DNA of 64,000 bases from Porodaedalea pini (GCA_002794775.1 NBAY01000007.1:310001-374000); one strand, 5' to 3'; numbered from the stretch's first letter, positions 1-10,672 are shown. The notes: a model not told the origin generated them from the letters alone. Made by a program: numbers and translations.

Positions 1-632
1 GGATAAAAGAACGCTCTCTTGTTACTCGCTGAAGACCGTTTAGAGTGTGTCCATGGTCGCTTCAGAACCTGACATAGCTGCTAATCATTGGCCCCCCTCT
101 TTAATGTTATGTTAGACACGTCGTCGTGAGCACTATCGAGGGATTTCGCTGAGCTCGCGGTTCTCAGCTTACACTTTCGATGGAGCGAAACAATGTGGAT
201 GTTGATTTGATCTAAAGACAAGATCTTAGCATTGTCTGCACTTGCATCGCATATTGTAATGTAGCATTTTGGTGGAAATCCCCAAGGTATAAAACACGGC
301 AGGCATTGCGGATGCCATAATGTCGCAACGGATCTTACTGCTTGCTGGTAAGCTTGTAGAAACGATGTTTGTCTTGATATAATTGAGAGTTTACAGAAGG
401 TACGACTCGGACACTGTCTTTTGAGTACACTATGCCACACGTCTTATCATGTGCAACAACTCCTCTCAGCCCACCTCCGGCTTTCAGTCATGGCGCGGAC
501 ACGCTTCCAGGGGTTGTGCACTCAGAATTAGAGGTTCTACCGGACATCCTATAGGCGAGTTTATTCTCAACTTTTACTGAATAAAATGGACAGATTGAAA
601 CTTATATAGGCCTCTATCCTTAGTTTCTACAG
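1..632. other. Unassigned left edge
   Basis: I recognise nothing here. A minus-strand open frame of about 119 codons lies at 81-440, but its translation has no motif I know and its ends show no gene signals, so I do not call it a gene. Confidence 0.3.
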
Positions 633-1474
633 CTAAAGGTATGACGCTAAATCCACTAATATATGAATATCTCCTTCAGTGAGGTCGATATCGGTATCAC
701 CGAAAGTCAACGGAATGAGTAGCCTGCAGCCGCCGTGATTCCCCTTCTTAAACAACTCATTGGCAGCGTGTACGAGGTCGAGGCTCTGCATGACATGTTC
801 ATGTATGAGTGTCGTGACAATATTAAATGCTTCCAATGCCTCCTGGATGTTCGCATATGGGTTCTGGATGCACCATCAATCGTTAGATGGCACTTTGACA
901 GAATCAAAGAGGAGGATGCTAACGCGCCTGAAGACATGAACAAGGGTGAAAAAAGCAAGGGCGGCCACACGATTCTCTGCCTGTTCCCTCAGGGCACTCA
1001 ACTGTTCCTGTTGATTGATAGTGGCGCGAAATGCGCACATGGTCTCTAAGGCCGTGAGCCTTGTGGGGTATCCAGCTTCCTGGATTTCTTCGACAGCCAC
1101 ATTGATGGGGCTGTCCTGAGTGTTCCACTCGTGAGGTGGAGACGCTTGCGCATCTCCTGTGTAGTTGCTGATGTTATCCAGGAAGGATGTGCCTGGGGTG
1201 TGTTGACGGCGGAAGGTTGTTCGAGCTCAGGTTGGGATGGCTGAGTCGGAGGAGGAAGACCAACCTCGGGCGGCGGCTCTAGGAAAAGAGCCAGAGCATT
1301 ATGCTCAGTAGCTTCGTCTACAAGGGGAGGTCTGTTCAGTCGCAGACTCTGCCTGGGCGGCGGTGTGTCGCCATAGGTATGGTCATGGCTTGTCGTGCAC
1401 CAGTCAGGCGACATTACTGATGGAAGTGTTATGCTTCCCATTCGAAGCGCCGAGGGAGCTGCGAAAAATGCCAT
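633..1474 (-). pseudogene. Hypothetical two-exon gene, probably frameshifted
   Basis: I do not recognise a function. The likely start is the ATG at 1474-1472 (MAFFAAPSALRMGSIT), followed by a Pro/Glu-rich stretch. The frame then changes near 1190-1205 and continues as an Ala/Glu/Gln-rich helical-looking segment (INQQEQLSALREQAENRVAA). A phase-0 intron at 864-923 (minus-strand GTTAGC...CTAAC...CCAG, 60 nt) joins it to a last exon at 633-863 with the translation IPLTFGDTDIDLTEGDIH and a stop at 633-635. The intron and the coherent protein on both sides support a real gene. The frame change may be a mutation, a missed small intron or a sequence error. It is antisense to its neighbours and has no visible partner gene. 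Confidence 0.45.
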
Positions 1475-2900
1475 CGCATGAGGGTTGGGAGGAAGTGGTT
1501 GAAGGAAGTTGGAGGACAAGAGAGATAGTTTGCCACGAACCACTTTATACTGCGGTGGCGTGTGTGTGGGAGGTGGCCAGAAAGCTGGAGAAGATAGTGG
1601 GCCACGAAACAGCTTTATACTGCTGGCGCGTCGCGACGTGGCTCAGCGCACATGCTCCGCACGTTTTTTTCATCAACTACAACTTACTTTGATTTTCTCT
1701 TTCATATCTTTTTGCTCACTATTGCGCAGGTATTCAGTGTCTGCTAAGCTCATGGATGATACCTGTATTTTTTTTTCCATGTAGAGAACATGTGTATCAG
1801 CTACGAGGTATGGTGCTTCATGAGGTTGGTACGGCTTGCCACAACTGAAACTGATGAGCAAATGTCTCGTGCGTCAGGCGGTTAGGAAATTTTCAAGCAT
1901 GACTGCTGAGCGAAATGAAAAGTGATCATTAGTCCACCTCTGGAGAGCACTTTCTCTAGCCTGGCTTCGGACAGCATGCCATAGCCTTCTATAGGCGTTC
2001 ACACTTCAGATGAAAGTGTTTCGGTGCTCTTGGTGGTTGGCAGAGCTGAATTTATTGTGTGTCCAGTCCTAACTGTGGTCCTTGCTTGACAGTGATCTGC
2101 GCATCTGCCCACCTACCGTCCATGTGTCGTACCGTCACAAAAAAGTCGCGTCGCCTGTATTGTCTTGTATACCTTGTAAGGTAATATAAGTCTGTTAGTC
2201 AGCTTGTTATGTCTTTGAGTTGAATACAAGTCTGTTACAAGTGTTTTTGTACAATACAAGGCTTATACAAGATAGACAGATAATTACAAGAAGAAAAAAT
2301 GCTTTTATCACTTTGTATTCTGATTATATGCCCTCTGAGAGTCTGATGTCTGAGCTGTAATGTATTTATTCTACTGAGTATGCCTGACAATCAGGCCGGA
2401 AGGCTCTTCACAGGTTTATATGTTGGGTGTCAGCTCATTAGTATTATTAAAAGAGTGTAAAATAAATTTTGGCAAACAAATAATGCACTACAGGAATTTT
2501 TATTTATTATTTGTGCGGTGAAAGAGAATGTTTTTAGCTCAAGTGAGCAGGGTTCACGATTACAGAAGGAGATTCCCACAGGTACTGCGCTTAAAACCAA
2601 AAACGCAAAGCGCATATCACTTCTTCCACCCTCCACCATCATTAATGTGCCTAGCACGTGCGCCTATCCACTGCCTCCGTTGCTGGCCACCGCCCTCCCT
2701 CCTTTCGTCGTCGTGCATCCTCATGGATGGCCAAGGGACTTGTCAATGTCCATGAAGTGTTTGTGTGGTCTGGGCTAGTTAGTAGTTATTAGTGGCCATG
2801 GAATCTATTTTTTTTGCAAAACATTCTGTGTGTGACGGACTTGCAAATCTCTCACTCTAAAGTACCTGCCTGCAAATGAAAAGTTCCAGTTCATGGTCTA
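1475..2900. other. AT-rich intergenic DNA with clustered TACAAG/CTTGTA motifs
   Basis: No coding signal is convincing. At 2155-2300 the hexamer CTTGTA occurs twice, followed by several copies of its complement TACAAG, giving an inverted arrangement that could fold or bind a factor. The rest is AT-rich with homopolymer runs. Confidence 0.4.
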
Positions 2901-2988
2901 CGGCCCTGGTAAGACCGAAGTGCACAAGCAGGGAATGCAAAGAAACTTGGTGCTGATGGTTTCCTTAGTTACCAAGTAAGGCCACATT

Positions 2989-3240
2989 ATGGTGTGTGGC
3001 CGCTCTGTCATCCAGCCAGCAGATACAAACACCATCGCTTTCGTTGATGAAAATCGACACCTCATGATGACATCGGACGACAAAATGATCCATGCTTGGG
3101 ACCTTAGTCATTATCAATTATATCGCAGTGCCTTTCATGCACTCCATGCTTCACCTGGCGAGTCCAGGCTTGTCCGGTCAACAAATGATGACATCCTCTC
3201 GGACCCTCTTCGTCATTGTCCATCACAGCGAGCTCAACTT
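2989..3240 (+). pseudogene. Prp17/Cdc40-like WD40 splicing-factor fragment
   Basis: The translation NTIAFVDENRHLMMTSDDKM followed by IHAWDL matches the remembered WD40 repeat of the Prp17 (Cdc40) pre-mRNA splicing factor, which reads NTITFVDENRR.. TSDDKSLRVW. Just after 3110 the homology moves to another frame (YIAVPFMHSM, against YIAEPSMHSMP in the family), so there is a frameshift. Only part of one blade and the start of the next remain of a protein of roughly 500 residues. No intact upstream or downstream blades are visible. Element A1 inserted about 190 bp downstream. Prp17 acts in the second step of splicing; this remnant cannot. Confidence 0.7.
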
Positions 3241-3426
3241 CAGCACAGTCTCTCTTTAGTGGCAGCTAGATTATTGTTGTCGATTGGCAGAGTTTAGAGA
3301 AGTGCGAGTGTGGAGAGTCCGTGTGAGTCCTTCGCCTATCTGTCTTACTATCCCAGCCATTCAACTGAAGCTCGAGTCAGCCTCAAAGCTCAGTTCAGAT
3401 ATAAACACAGTTGAACACCATCAATG

Positions 3427-3839
3427 TGTTAGAACCTGAACTTTCACCTTTTCCTTTATTTTCCCTTTTACCATTTCCTTTATTATATTCGTCCTTTTCA
3501 TTATATTTACCCATCTTATACAATCATTCCCACACTGCCTTCATTCGTTCCATTCCCACTCGTTATGTAATGTTAGGTAATATAGTCTCACGGTTGTCGC
3601 TATATAAGGTCTCAGGAATCGCATGAACTCCTTGTTCTGCTTTTCCTCTTACCTCCGCGACGACCTAGGTGAGACTCGTCCCCCTTGTATTAGTTTAGAC
3701 TTGTATTAATCCTCTTACCTCCGCGACGACCTAGCCTGAATAAGCGTGTCCCGAGTCTACGCTTGAGTATAACACGTCCCAGACGACAGTCAGCCGAGGC
3801 CTGCCCAGTCCGAGTCATCTCCCGGACTCCCGCCTAACA
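3427..3839 (+). repeat. 5' LTR of A1
   Basis: It runs from TGTTAGAACC to CCGCCTAACA. The U3 is pyrimidine-rich, the TATA box is TATATAAG at 3601-3608, and the inferred start of RNA is near 3634 (GTTCTGCTTTT, 3634-3644). A 24-bp direct repeat in R/U5 brackets an intron-like GTGAGA...CCTAG segment. Confidence 0.96.
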
Positions 3840-3840
3840 T

Positions 3841-3851
3841 AAAAGCAGAAC
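3841..3851 (+). promoter_or_regulatory. Self-priming primer-binding site of A1
   Basis: AAAAGCAGAAC starts one base after the LTR and is the exact reverse complement of GTTCTGCTTTT at 3634-3644, which lies 33 nt after the TATA box. It does not begin with TGG, as a tRNA 3'-end site would. This is the arrangement known from Tf1/sushi elements. The same pair occurs in B1 (17192-17202), B2 (26856-26866), F (33936-33946, minus), A2, B3 (48632-48642) and A3 (58675-58685). Confidence 0.85.
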
Positions 3852-4549
3852 CCCACCCAGGCTCATCCCCAGCGTACGTCATCGCTGTCGACTCGCCTTC
3901 ACTCGGTCTAGAGGAGCGCTCCCCTCGACGGACTTGACGTGTAGAACCCCTAAACGACAAACCCTCAACCCTGCCCGGACGTTTTCGGACGTTCGTGTAT
4001 TACGTAAAACCACACCCGACCTTTCCCGACCCTGGCTCTCCGCCTCTCCCTCTGGTGGAGGAACCATCTGACCTGGACGTGGGTAACACACCGTGTACAG
4101 TCGTCGACGTCGTTGTCGATTGTGATCTCGATAGCCTCCTTCCATTTGGTCATCAAACTCGCCGACGAACCTGTCCTTTGTCAGCGTAACATACATCCGG
4201 ACAACCAGCCCCTACCTGTTCCCCCCCCGACGTAATCAAAATAGATCTCACCGAGGAACAACAGCGGGCTTTCCCCTCTTCTTCACGCTACGACGCGAAA
4301 CGCCAATCGTACGTAGCGGACGACAGAAACCACGTCACTCATAATCTCTGGTGGAGTGACACTAGGCACGCCTGGTACTCGACTGACTCGTCTTCCGGCG
4401 AGCGAACTCGTTGGGCGCCTCGACCTCCCCGTACACCATCTTCACCGACAGTCTCGACATCGTCGGTCGTCCTCCCAAGCGAACCAGGAGGCTATCGTAC
4501 ACCCCGTAGAGACTCGTCACCGCCGACACCCCCTGAACGCCTAACGCAC
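3852..4549 (+). other. A1 leader with protein-like segments before the gag ATG
   Basis: There is no ATG in the gag frame, yet two stretches conserved between copies read like protein. One frame gives LALRLSLWWRNHLTWTWVT down to LPVPPPT and a stop near 4236. The gag frame then gives KIDLTEEQQRAF and NLWWSDTRHAWYSTD and runs openly into gag. This suggests a longer Gag or an upstream product made by a non-AUG start, splicing or frameshifting. Confidence 0.5.
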
Positions 4550-5632
4550 ATGCCCGTCCCAGCGATGTCGGAGGGCTTTACTCAAAGGCAGCAACAGGAA
4601 ATCGCGGCGATCGTAGCGGCCGCCTTCACCCGCGCGGCAACGAATGCCCCTGCGGCCCAAGCCCCAGCCCCCTCAATTGACGTCGCCCGGCCACGCGAAT
4701 TCGCTGGCGGCGATGACTACCTCGACTTCAAGCGCGAAGTCCTTCTCTTTGTCTCGGCGAACCCCGCAAAATACCCCTCGTCGTCGAGCAAGATCTACGT
4801 CGCCCTCTCTTACCTCAAGGGTGGCAACGCGTCGACGTGGGCGCAAAACTACGTCCAGGAATTCACAACGAACGGCGTCGTGAGCTTTACGGACGACTGG
4901 GCCAAGTTCCAGGAACGACTGGATGCCTCCTTTGATGATCCAAACAGGAAGGAGAAGGCGCTGAAGAAGTTCCGAGACAAGATCCAGAAAGACCTCTCCG
5001 CCGACCAGTTCTTCCAGGACCTCAATGTGATCATCAAGGCAGCGGAGCTGAAGGACGAAAGCGTCATTTGTGACCGCCTGCAACGCGCGATGAACATCGA
5101 GGTGGTCCGCGGCGTGTTGAGGTCGACGCCCGTGCCGACAACATATGAGGCATGGAAAAAGAAGGCCATTGAGATCGATCGGGGCGAACAACAGATTCGC
5201 GCCATCCAACGAGGTCGTACATTGCCATTCACGCCCCGTCCGACGCCCCAACAAGGGCCTCCTGCACGCCGACAGGTAGCAGCCCCGCACGCCGATAAGC
5301 GTGATGCGACGGGCGTCACTTTCAGAGGTGCTGGCCAACCAATGGACGTCTCGATGAATGAGGCGCAACGAAAGTGCGCGTGCTGGATTTGCGGCGGACT
5401 GGGACACTTTAAGGATAAATGTCCACAGGCGAAGCCGATCATCCAGCGTATGTTGGAGCTGATGGCACCGGGCGAGCGCCGCCTCATCGCTGACGAGCTC
5501 GGCGCGATGAAGGAGTCGGCATTCGAGGAAGTCGTGGACACTCGAAGGTCGACGGTGGAGGACTATGTGGAGGAAGAAGACAATGACGAAGAGGTCGTCG
5601 ACTCGCAGGGTTTTGCGAGTGGTCAGGCGTAG
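4550..5632 (+). CDS. gag: Gag of A1
   Basis: This is a 360-residue capsid/nucleocapsid protein that packages element RNA in cytoplasmic particles. The start is the first ATG of the frame (MPVPAMSEGFTQRQQQ), although the frame is open further upstream. An N-terminal Ala/Pro-rich part is followed by the retrotransposon Gag core (FAGGDDYLDFKREVLLF; NASTWAQNYVQEF; ERLDASFDDPNRKEKALKKF) and, near residue 280, a single CCHC knuckle CWICGGLGHFKDKC. The acidic C-terminal tail ends at TAG 5630-5632. The frameshift cassette lies inside the last ten codons. Length and sequence match the gag of A2, F and B3 (359 residues each). The gene is intact. Confidence 0.93.
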   Translation: MPVPAMSEGFTQRQQQEIAAIVAAAFTRAATNAPAAQAPAPSIDVARPREFAGGDDYLDFKREVLLFVSANPAKYPSSSSKIYVALSYLKGGNASTWAQNYVQEFTTNGVVSFTDDWAKFQERLDASFDDPNRKEKALKKFRDKIQKDLSADQFFQDLNVIIKAAELKDESVICDRLQRAMNIEVVRGVLRSTPVPTTYEAWKKKAIEIDRGEQQIRAIQRGRTLPFTPRPTPQQGPPARRQVAAPHADKRDATGVTFRGAGQPMDVSMNEAQRKCACWICGGLGHFKDKCPQAKPIIQRMLELMAPGERRLIADELGAMKESAFEEVVDTRRSTVEDYVEEEDNDEEVVDSQGFASGQA

Positions 5633-5650
5633 CCATCGGGGCGACTGACC
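5608..5650 (+). promoter_or_regulatory. -1 frameshift cassette (A1)
   Basis: GGGTTTT (5608-5614) lies in the gag frame as G GGT TTT. A 6-nt spacer (5615-5620) follows, then the stem GGTCAG (5621-5626) / CTGACC (5645-5650). The -1 frame is open from here into pol. Confidence 0.8.
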
Positions 5651-8600
5651 GAGAAGAACAAGGGACTTCGAATCCGGATTCGCTAAAATATAACCAACCG
5701 TCTGTACAATACATAGATGCAAACGACGTCGATGGTTTTCTCGATTACGAAGTCCCCACCGGTGTGAACAAAGAGGAAGAGTACGAACAACTGTTCATGA
5801 GAGGAACTGGCGGACGCCAACTGGACCTTCTCCTGACCGTTGAGCATGAAGTAGCGGGTGAGAAGAGAGAGGTGGATGCGCATGCCCTTGTGGATTCGGG
5901 ATGCACGGGATCCTGCATCGACGTCAGGTTCGTCGAAAGGTACGGGTTGGAAACGAAACGCTACATCCGACCCCTCGCGGTGCTCAACGCCGATGGCACG
6001 CACAATGAGGCCGGATTGATCGAGGAGTACGTTGATGTCGAACTCATGATCGGCCGTCACCAAGAGAAGATCGTCCTCGCAGTAACGTCCCTAGCGTCGT
6101 CAAACATCTTCCTGGGATACGACTGGCTTCGACGTCACAATCCGGAGGTCGACTGGAAAACGGGTTCGATCGAATTCACCCGCTGTCCGGAAGAATGTGC
6201 GATCAAGAGGGAGCTGGAGGAGGACCTAGGCAAGGTGAAGGAGGTGGTGGAACAGATGAGGAGAGTGAGTGAGATGCGAATGGACAAGGCGTCCTGGCCC
6301 GCATACCTCAACGACTACACCGACGTTTTCAGCGAAAAAGGTTTCGAGAAGCTGCCGGAACACCGACCCTGGGACCATGTCATCGACTTGAAACCCGACT
6401 TCAAACCGAGCGACTGTAAGATCTACCCACTCACGCCAACTGAGCAGCAGTCACTCAAGGATTTCCTTGATGAAAATCTGAAATCGGGTCGCATTCGACG
6501 GTCGATATCGCCCATGGCGTCGCCCTTCTTCTTCATTAAGAAGGCCGACAAATCGCTACGCCCGATCCAGGATTACCGTAAGCTCAATGACGGTACGATC
6601 AAGAACAAGTATCCTCTCCCTCTCATTGACGAACTCGTTGACAAGGTCAAGAAAGCGAAGTACATCACTAAGCTTGACCTTCGCTGGGGATACTACAATA
6701 TCCGGATCCGTGAGGGTGACGAATGGAAGGCAGCGTTTCGCACGAACATGGGCCTCTTCGAACCGACGGTCATGTTTTTTGGCCTTTGCAACGCGCCGGC
6801 CACGTTCCAGGCCTTTGTCAACCACATCTTTAAGGACCTAATCTACGCAAACTTGATCATTGTATACCTCGACGACATCCTAATCCTCTCAGAAACCATC
6901 GAGGAGCATATCGACACGTCGAGGCGCGTACTCCAGATCCTCAGAGAAAATGGCCTGTACCTAAAGCCGGAGAAGTGCGAGTTTGACGCCAAGGTTGTCA
7001 AATACCTCGGCCACATCATCGGCAATGGCGAGATCAGGGCTGACCCGGCAAAGACGGAGGCGATTGCGAACTGGCCAGTCCCGCGGAACATCAAGGAGCT
7101 GCAACAGTTCCTTGGTATGGGAAACTGGCTGAGACGGTTTATTAAGGACTACAGCAAAGTGGTCTGACCGTTGACGTCGCTAACGGGCAAGAAGGACTGG
7201 GCATGGGAGACCGAACAGCAGGAAGCGTTCGAGGAGCTGAGACGACGTCTCTGCTCACCTCCAGTCCTAGCCATCGCCAATGATGAGGGCCCTTTCCGCG
7301 TAGAAGCGGACTCGTCGAACTTTGCACTCGGTGGTGTGTTGTTGCAGAAGCAGGAAGGGAAGTGGAGGGTGATCGCCTACAGGTCAGAGGCACTTGAACC
7401 GGCGGAACAAAACTACGAGATCTACGACAAGGAGATGCTCGCGATCGTTTCGGCGCTCAAGGAGTGGCGGCAATACCTCCTTGGCGCTCGCCACAAGATT
7501 GAAATCTGGTCTGACCACGCTAACCTAACCTACTTCAGGTCGGCACAGAAGCTGAGCTATCGCCAAGCTCGCTGGCGGACCGAACTTGAAGAGTTCGACT
7601 TCCACCTCGAACACAAGTCGGGCAAGATGATGGGCAAAGCCGACCTGCTATCACGCATGGCGGGCTATGATCAGGGCAAGGATGACAACGATGGGGTCGT
7701 GTTCATCAAGGATAAGTGGTTGAACCGTGGAGTGGTGAGGACATCGCGCGACGAGGTGGTGGAACGAGTGGGTGAAGCGCAGAGGGCGCAGGATGAGTCG
7801 GAAAGGCCTACAGGTTTGGTAAAGGTCGACGAGTTATGGCGGATGAAAGGCAAGGTGTATGTCCCATCGACAATAAAGGAGGCCGTGTTGCGGGAGTGCC
7901 ACGACTCGGTTCTGGCTGGACATCCGGGAGCGTCGAAGACAGTAGAACTCGTCCGTCGCGATTTCTGGTGGGCATCGATGTTCTCCGACGTCCGAGCATA
8001 CATCCGAGGATGCGACCGTTGTCAACGGACGAAAGCCTTAAGAACGTCGAGGTCTAGACCACTTCATCCAAACGCTGTCCCTGAAGGACCCTGGGAGATT
8101 GTTACGGTCGACCTAATCGGAGAGCTCCCGGACTCCAAGGGACACAACGCGATCTGCATCTTTGTGGATAGGTTCTCAAAACAGATACATGCGATCCTGA
8201 CGACGACGAGGCTGTCAGCAGAAGGCATGGCCCAGCTGTACCACAACCACGTCTTTTGCCTCCATGGCTTACCGAAGAAGATCATCCACGACCGAGGCAC
8301 GCAGTTCAATGCGTCGATGATGAAGGAACTATACAAACTTCTGCACATTGAAGGTAGCCCATCAACAGCGTTCCATCCACAGACAGATGGTCAAACGGAA
8401 CGTGTTAACCAAGAGCTCGAACAGTACCTTCGACTCTTCGTTAACCATCGGCAATCGGACTGGAAGGACTGGCTCCCCCTTGCAGAGTTTGCATACAACA
8501 ACCGCGAACACTCAGCAACAAAGATGTCCCCCTTCTACGCGAACACAGGACGTCACCCCTTGAGCTTCGACACGACGCGAACCACATCTGCTAACATGTC

Positions 8601-9258
8601 AGCGGAAGAATTCGCAAAACACATCAAGGAGACTCATCGCATTGCTAAGGACAACCTAGTCAAGGCAGCAGAGGACATGAAGCGCTACCATGACCGGACA
8701 GCAGGAGCTTCGGTGGAGTACAAGGCTGGGGACAAGGTCTTCCTTGATGGGAGAAACATCAGTACGGACTCGCCGACAAAGAAACTCACGGACAAATGGT
8801 ACGGCCCCTTTGACGTCGTTGACAAGATAGGAGCAAGCGCGTACAAGCTCAAACTCCCGAAGCGATGGAAAAAGGTCCACCCTGTTTTCAACGAAGCCCT
8901 ATTGAAACCCGCCGTCGAACCGTCCTTTGAGAGCCAGAAGCAACCGCCGCCGCCGCCACCAGACATCGTCGACAACGAGGAGGAGTACGAACTCGAAGAA
9001 GTCTTAGACTCACGTCTGCACCGAGGGAAACTACAGTACCTTGTCAAGTGGGTCGGCTACAATGAACCTACTTGGCAACCTGAGACAGACTTCGGCGAGA
9101 ACGCGAAGGAGGCGATCGCTGAGTTCTACCTCAAACATCCCGGTGCACCTCGGAAACTCGATATCCCTCGTCAACGACTCTGTCCGCTCTTCGTCGACAC
9201 CGAGCCTGACGACCGCGATCATGGTTGGTCGGGACGCCCAACCTTGAAGGGGGGGTAA
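5615..9258 (+). pseudogene. pol: Pol of A1, one nonsense codon
   Basis: Pol is read in the -1 frame after Gag. Domains in order: retropepsin ([11 protein letters not shown]), reverse transcriptase (YLDDILIL), RNase H (VEADSSNFALGG; YEIYDKEMLAIV; IWSDHANL), HHCC integrase zinc domain (AGHPG...CDRCQRTK), DDE integrase core (DLIGEL; HDRGTQF; TDGQTERVNQELEQ), GPY/F module (DKWYGPF) and a C-terminal chromodomain (LEEVLDSRLHRGKLQYLVKW). It would replicate the element and steer integration to chromatin. TGA at 7165-7167 replaces the CGA seen in A2 (VVRPLTS), splitting Pol just after RT. The stop codon TAA 9256-9258 abuts the 3' LTR, so the purine tract codes the last residues. Confidence 0.92.
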
Positions 9259-9671
9259 TGTTAGAACCTGAACTTTCACCTTTTCCTTTATTTTCCCTTT
9301 TACCATTTCCTTTATTATATTCGTCCTTTTCATTATATTTACCCATCTTACACAATCATTCCCACACTGCCTTCATTCGTTCCATTCCCACTCGTTATGT
9401 AATGTTAGGTAATATAGTCTCACGGTTGTCGCTATATAAGGTCTCAGGAATCGCATGAACTCCTTGTTCTGCTTTTCCTCTTACCTCCGCGACGACCTAG
9501 GTGAGACTCGTCCCCCTTGTATTAGTTTAGACTTGTATTAATCCTCTTACCTCCGCGACGACCTAGCCTGAATAAGCGTGTCCCGAGTCTACGCTCGAGT
9601 ATAACACGTCCCAGACGACAGTCAGCCGAGGCCTGCCCAGTCCGAGTCATCTCCCAGACTCCCGCCTAACA
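9259..9671 (+). repeat. 3' LTR of A1
   Basis: It is 413 bp and nearly identical to the 5' copy. The G-rich purine tract GAAGGGGGGG lies directly upstream, and the target duplication CAATG follows. Confidence 0.96.
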
Positions 9672-9702
9672 CAATGGCAGACGGCGGACTATCCCCCACA
9701 TG

Positions 9703-10150
9703 ATTGGTCCATGGAAAATCGGCAGGACAATTGGCAAGGGCACGATGGGTCAGTCTCTCCAAAATATTCATTAATGTCAACTACTTATTTGTTGATATTA
9801 ATGTGAGGATTGCACGCCACTTGAAGACGGGTAAACATGCCACCATCAAGATCATGTCGAAGATGCAAGTCATACAAGTCCTGTTGTTCGTTGAACAACC
9901 TCGAGGATGAAGCCAAGCGCATAGTGCTTGCACTCAAGCATGCGATCGTTGTCATGAAAGTCATGGATCATCCAAACATCATGAGTCTATACAATGTCTG
10001 GGAGACTTCTGGCGAGCTATACCTCATATTGGAGTATGTCGAAGGCGGCAAACTTTTCGACTACATCATAGAACGAGGTCGTCTTTCAGAATCTGAAGCA
10101 CTCGACTATTTCCAGCAGGAAAGTGGATCAGGATGGCTTAATCAAGCTCA
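9703..10150 (+). pseudogene. Gin4/Cdr2/Hsl1-like protein kinase, N-lobe fragment
   Basis: The pieces IGPWKIGRTIGKGTMG, RIARHLKTGKHATIKIMSK, EAKRIVLALKHAIVVMKVMD and HPNIMSLYNVWETSGELYLI..EGGKLFDYIIERGRLSESEA match the N-lobe of Nim1-related septin/cell-cycle Ser/Thr kinases. They show the Gly-rich loop, the ATP-binding Lys (ATIK) and the hinge. The pieces lie in different frames with stops between them, perhaps an old intron near 9750-9800. The homology ends at YFQQ (about 10120), before the catalytic loop (HRD) and DFG, and I find neither downstream. It is therefore a catalytically dead fragment. It lies just right of A1, with a Prp17-like fragment on the left. Confidence 0.72.
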
Positions 10151-10169
10151 GGGTAATTTCACTGACTAG

Positions 10170-10672
10170 TCATCTTCTATTGTTTGCTAACATTGTTCAA
10201 CGTAGGACTAGCGCCTTTCTGCAACCCTTGTATTGTACTTATTGTGTATCCCATACAATTTGCGACTTGGTTGCATCATAATACACCATACTCGCTCACT
10301 GTCAAGAACGATTTTGATGACCCACAAACTCTGCTATGAAGCTTCAATCTATAGAGTGCCAGGATTGCCCCAAAGTGATAAACTGAGCTCTATAGATCTA
10401 CTACAACACCTATGCATACGTTAGTATACAGAGCGTGAATTTCAACTATCTTGGCTTTGAGTGGCTGTTTATTTGTTTTAACAAGTCTGCAATGAAATAA
10501 GATCTACGGTATAGCAAGAACAACATGAATATGCATCAGGTGACGTTTAGGATTACCACTCGGCATCAACAAGAACCATAGGACACAGAGCAAAGCTACG
10601 AAAACAGCGATAAGAGCAAGTTTAGAAATAATTTCTCACAGGCACTGTGCTCAAAAGGCTGTGGAGAACACC
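10170..10672. other. Spacer between kinase fragment and KOW gene
   Basis: I see no recognisable coding sequence. It holds the likely promoter side of the downstream multi-exon gene, but no clear TATA box can be assigned. Confidence 0.35.

Larger units (their letters stand above)
3427..9671 (+). mobile_element. Element A1, full-length Ty3/Gypsy chromovirus
   Basis: This is a complete LTR retrotransposon of 6245 bp. It has two 413-bp LTRs (TG...CA) and is flanked by the 5-bp target duplication CAATG (3422-3426 and 9672-9676). The order is 5' LTR, self-priming site, leader, gag, -1 frameshift cassette, pol, purine tract, 3' LTR. The LTRs differ at about three sites, all transitions, so it is fairly young. 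One nonsense codon in pol (TGA at 7165-7167) is the only clear coding defect. Confidence 0.97.

Noticed and set aside
3411..3626. Small frames across LTRs (also near 9225, 37645-38526 end, 44122, 58260)
   Set aside because: They translate the pyrimidine-rich U3; the same peptide appears wherever the LTR does and ends at the TATA region.
3840..3860. tRNA-type primer-binding site after the A LTR
   Set aside because: The sequence after the LTR does not begin with TGG and fits the element's own RNA start exactly; I could not match it to a tRNA 3' end by eye.
9240..9260. An env-like third gene between pol and the 3' LTR
   Set aside because: The pol stop codon touches the LTR (or lies 12 bp away in C), so there is no room.
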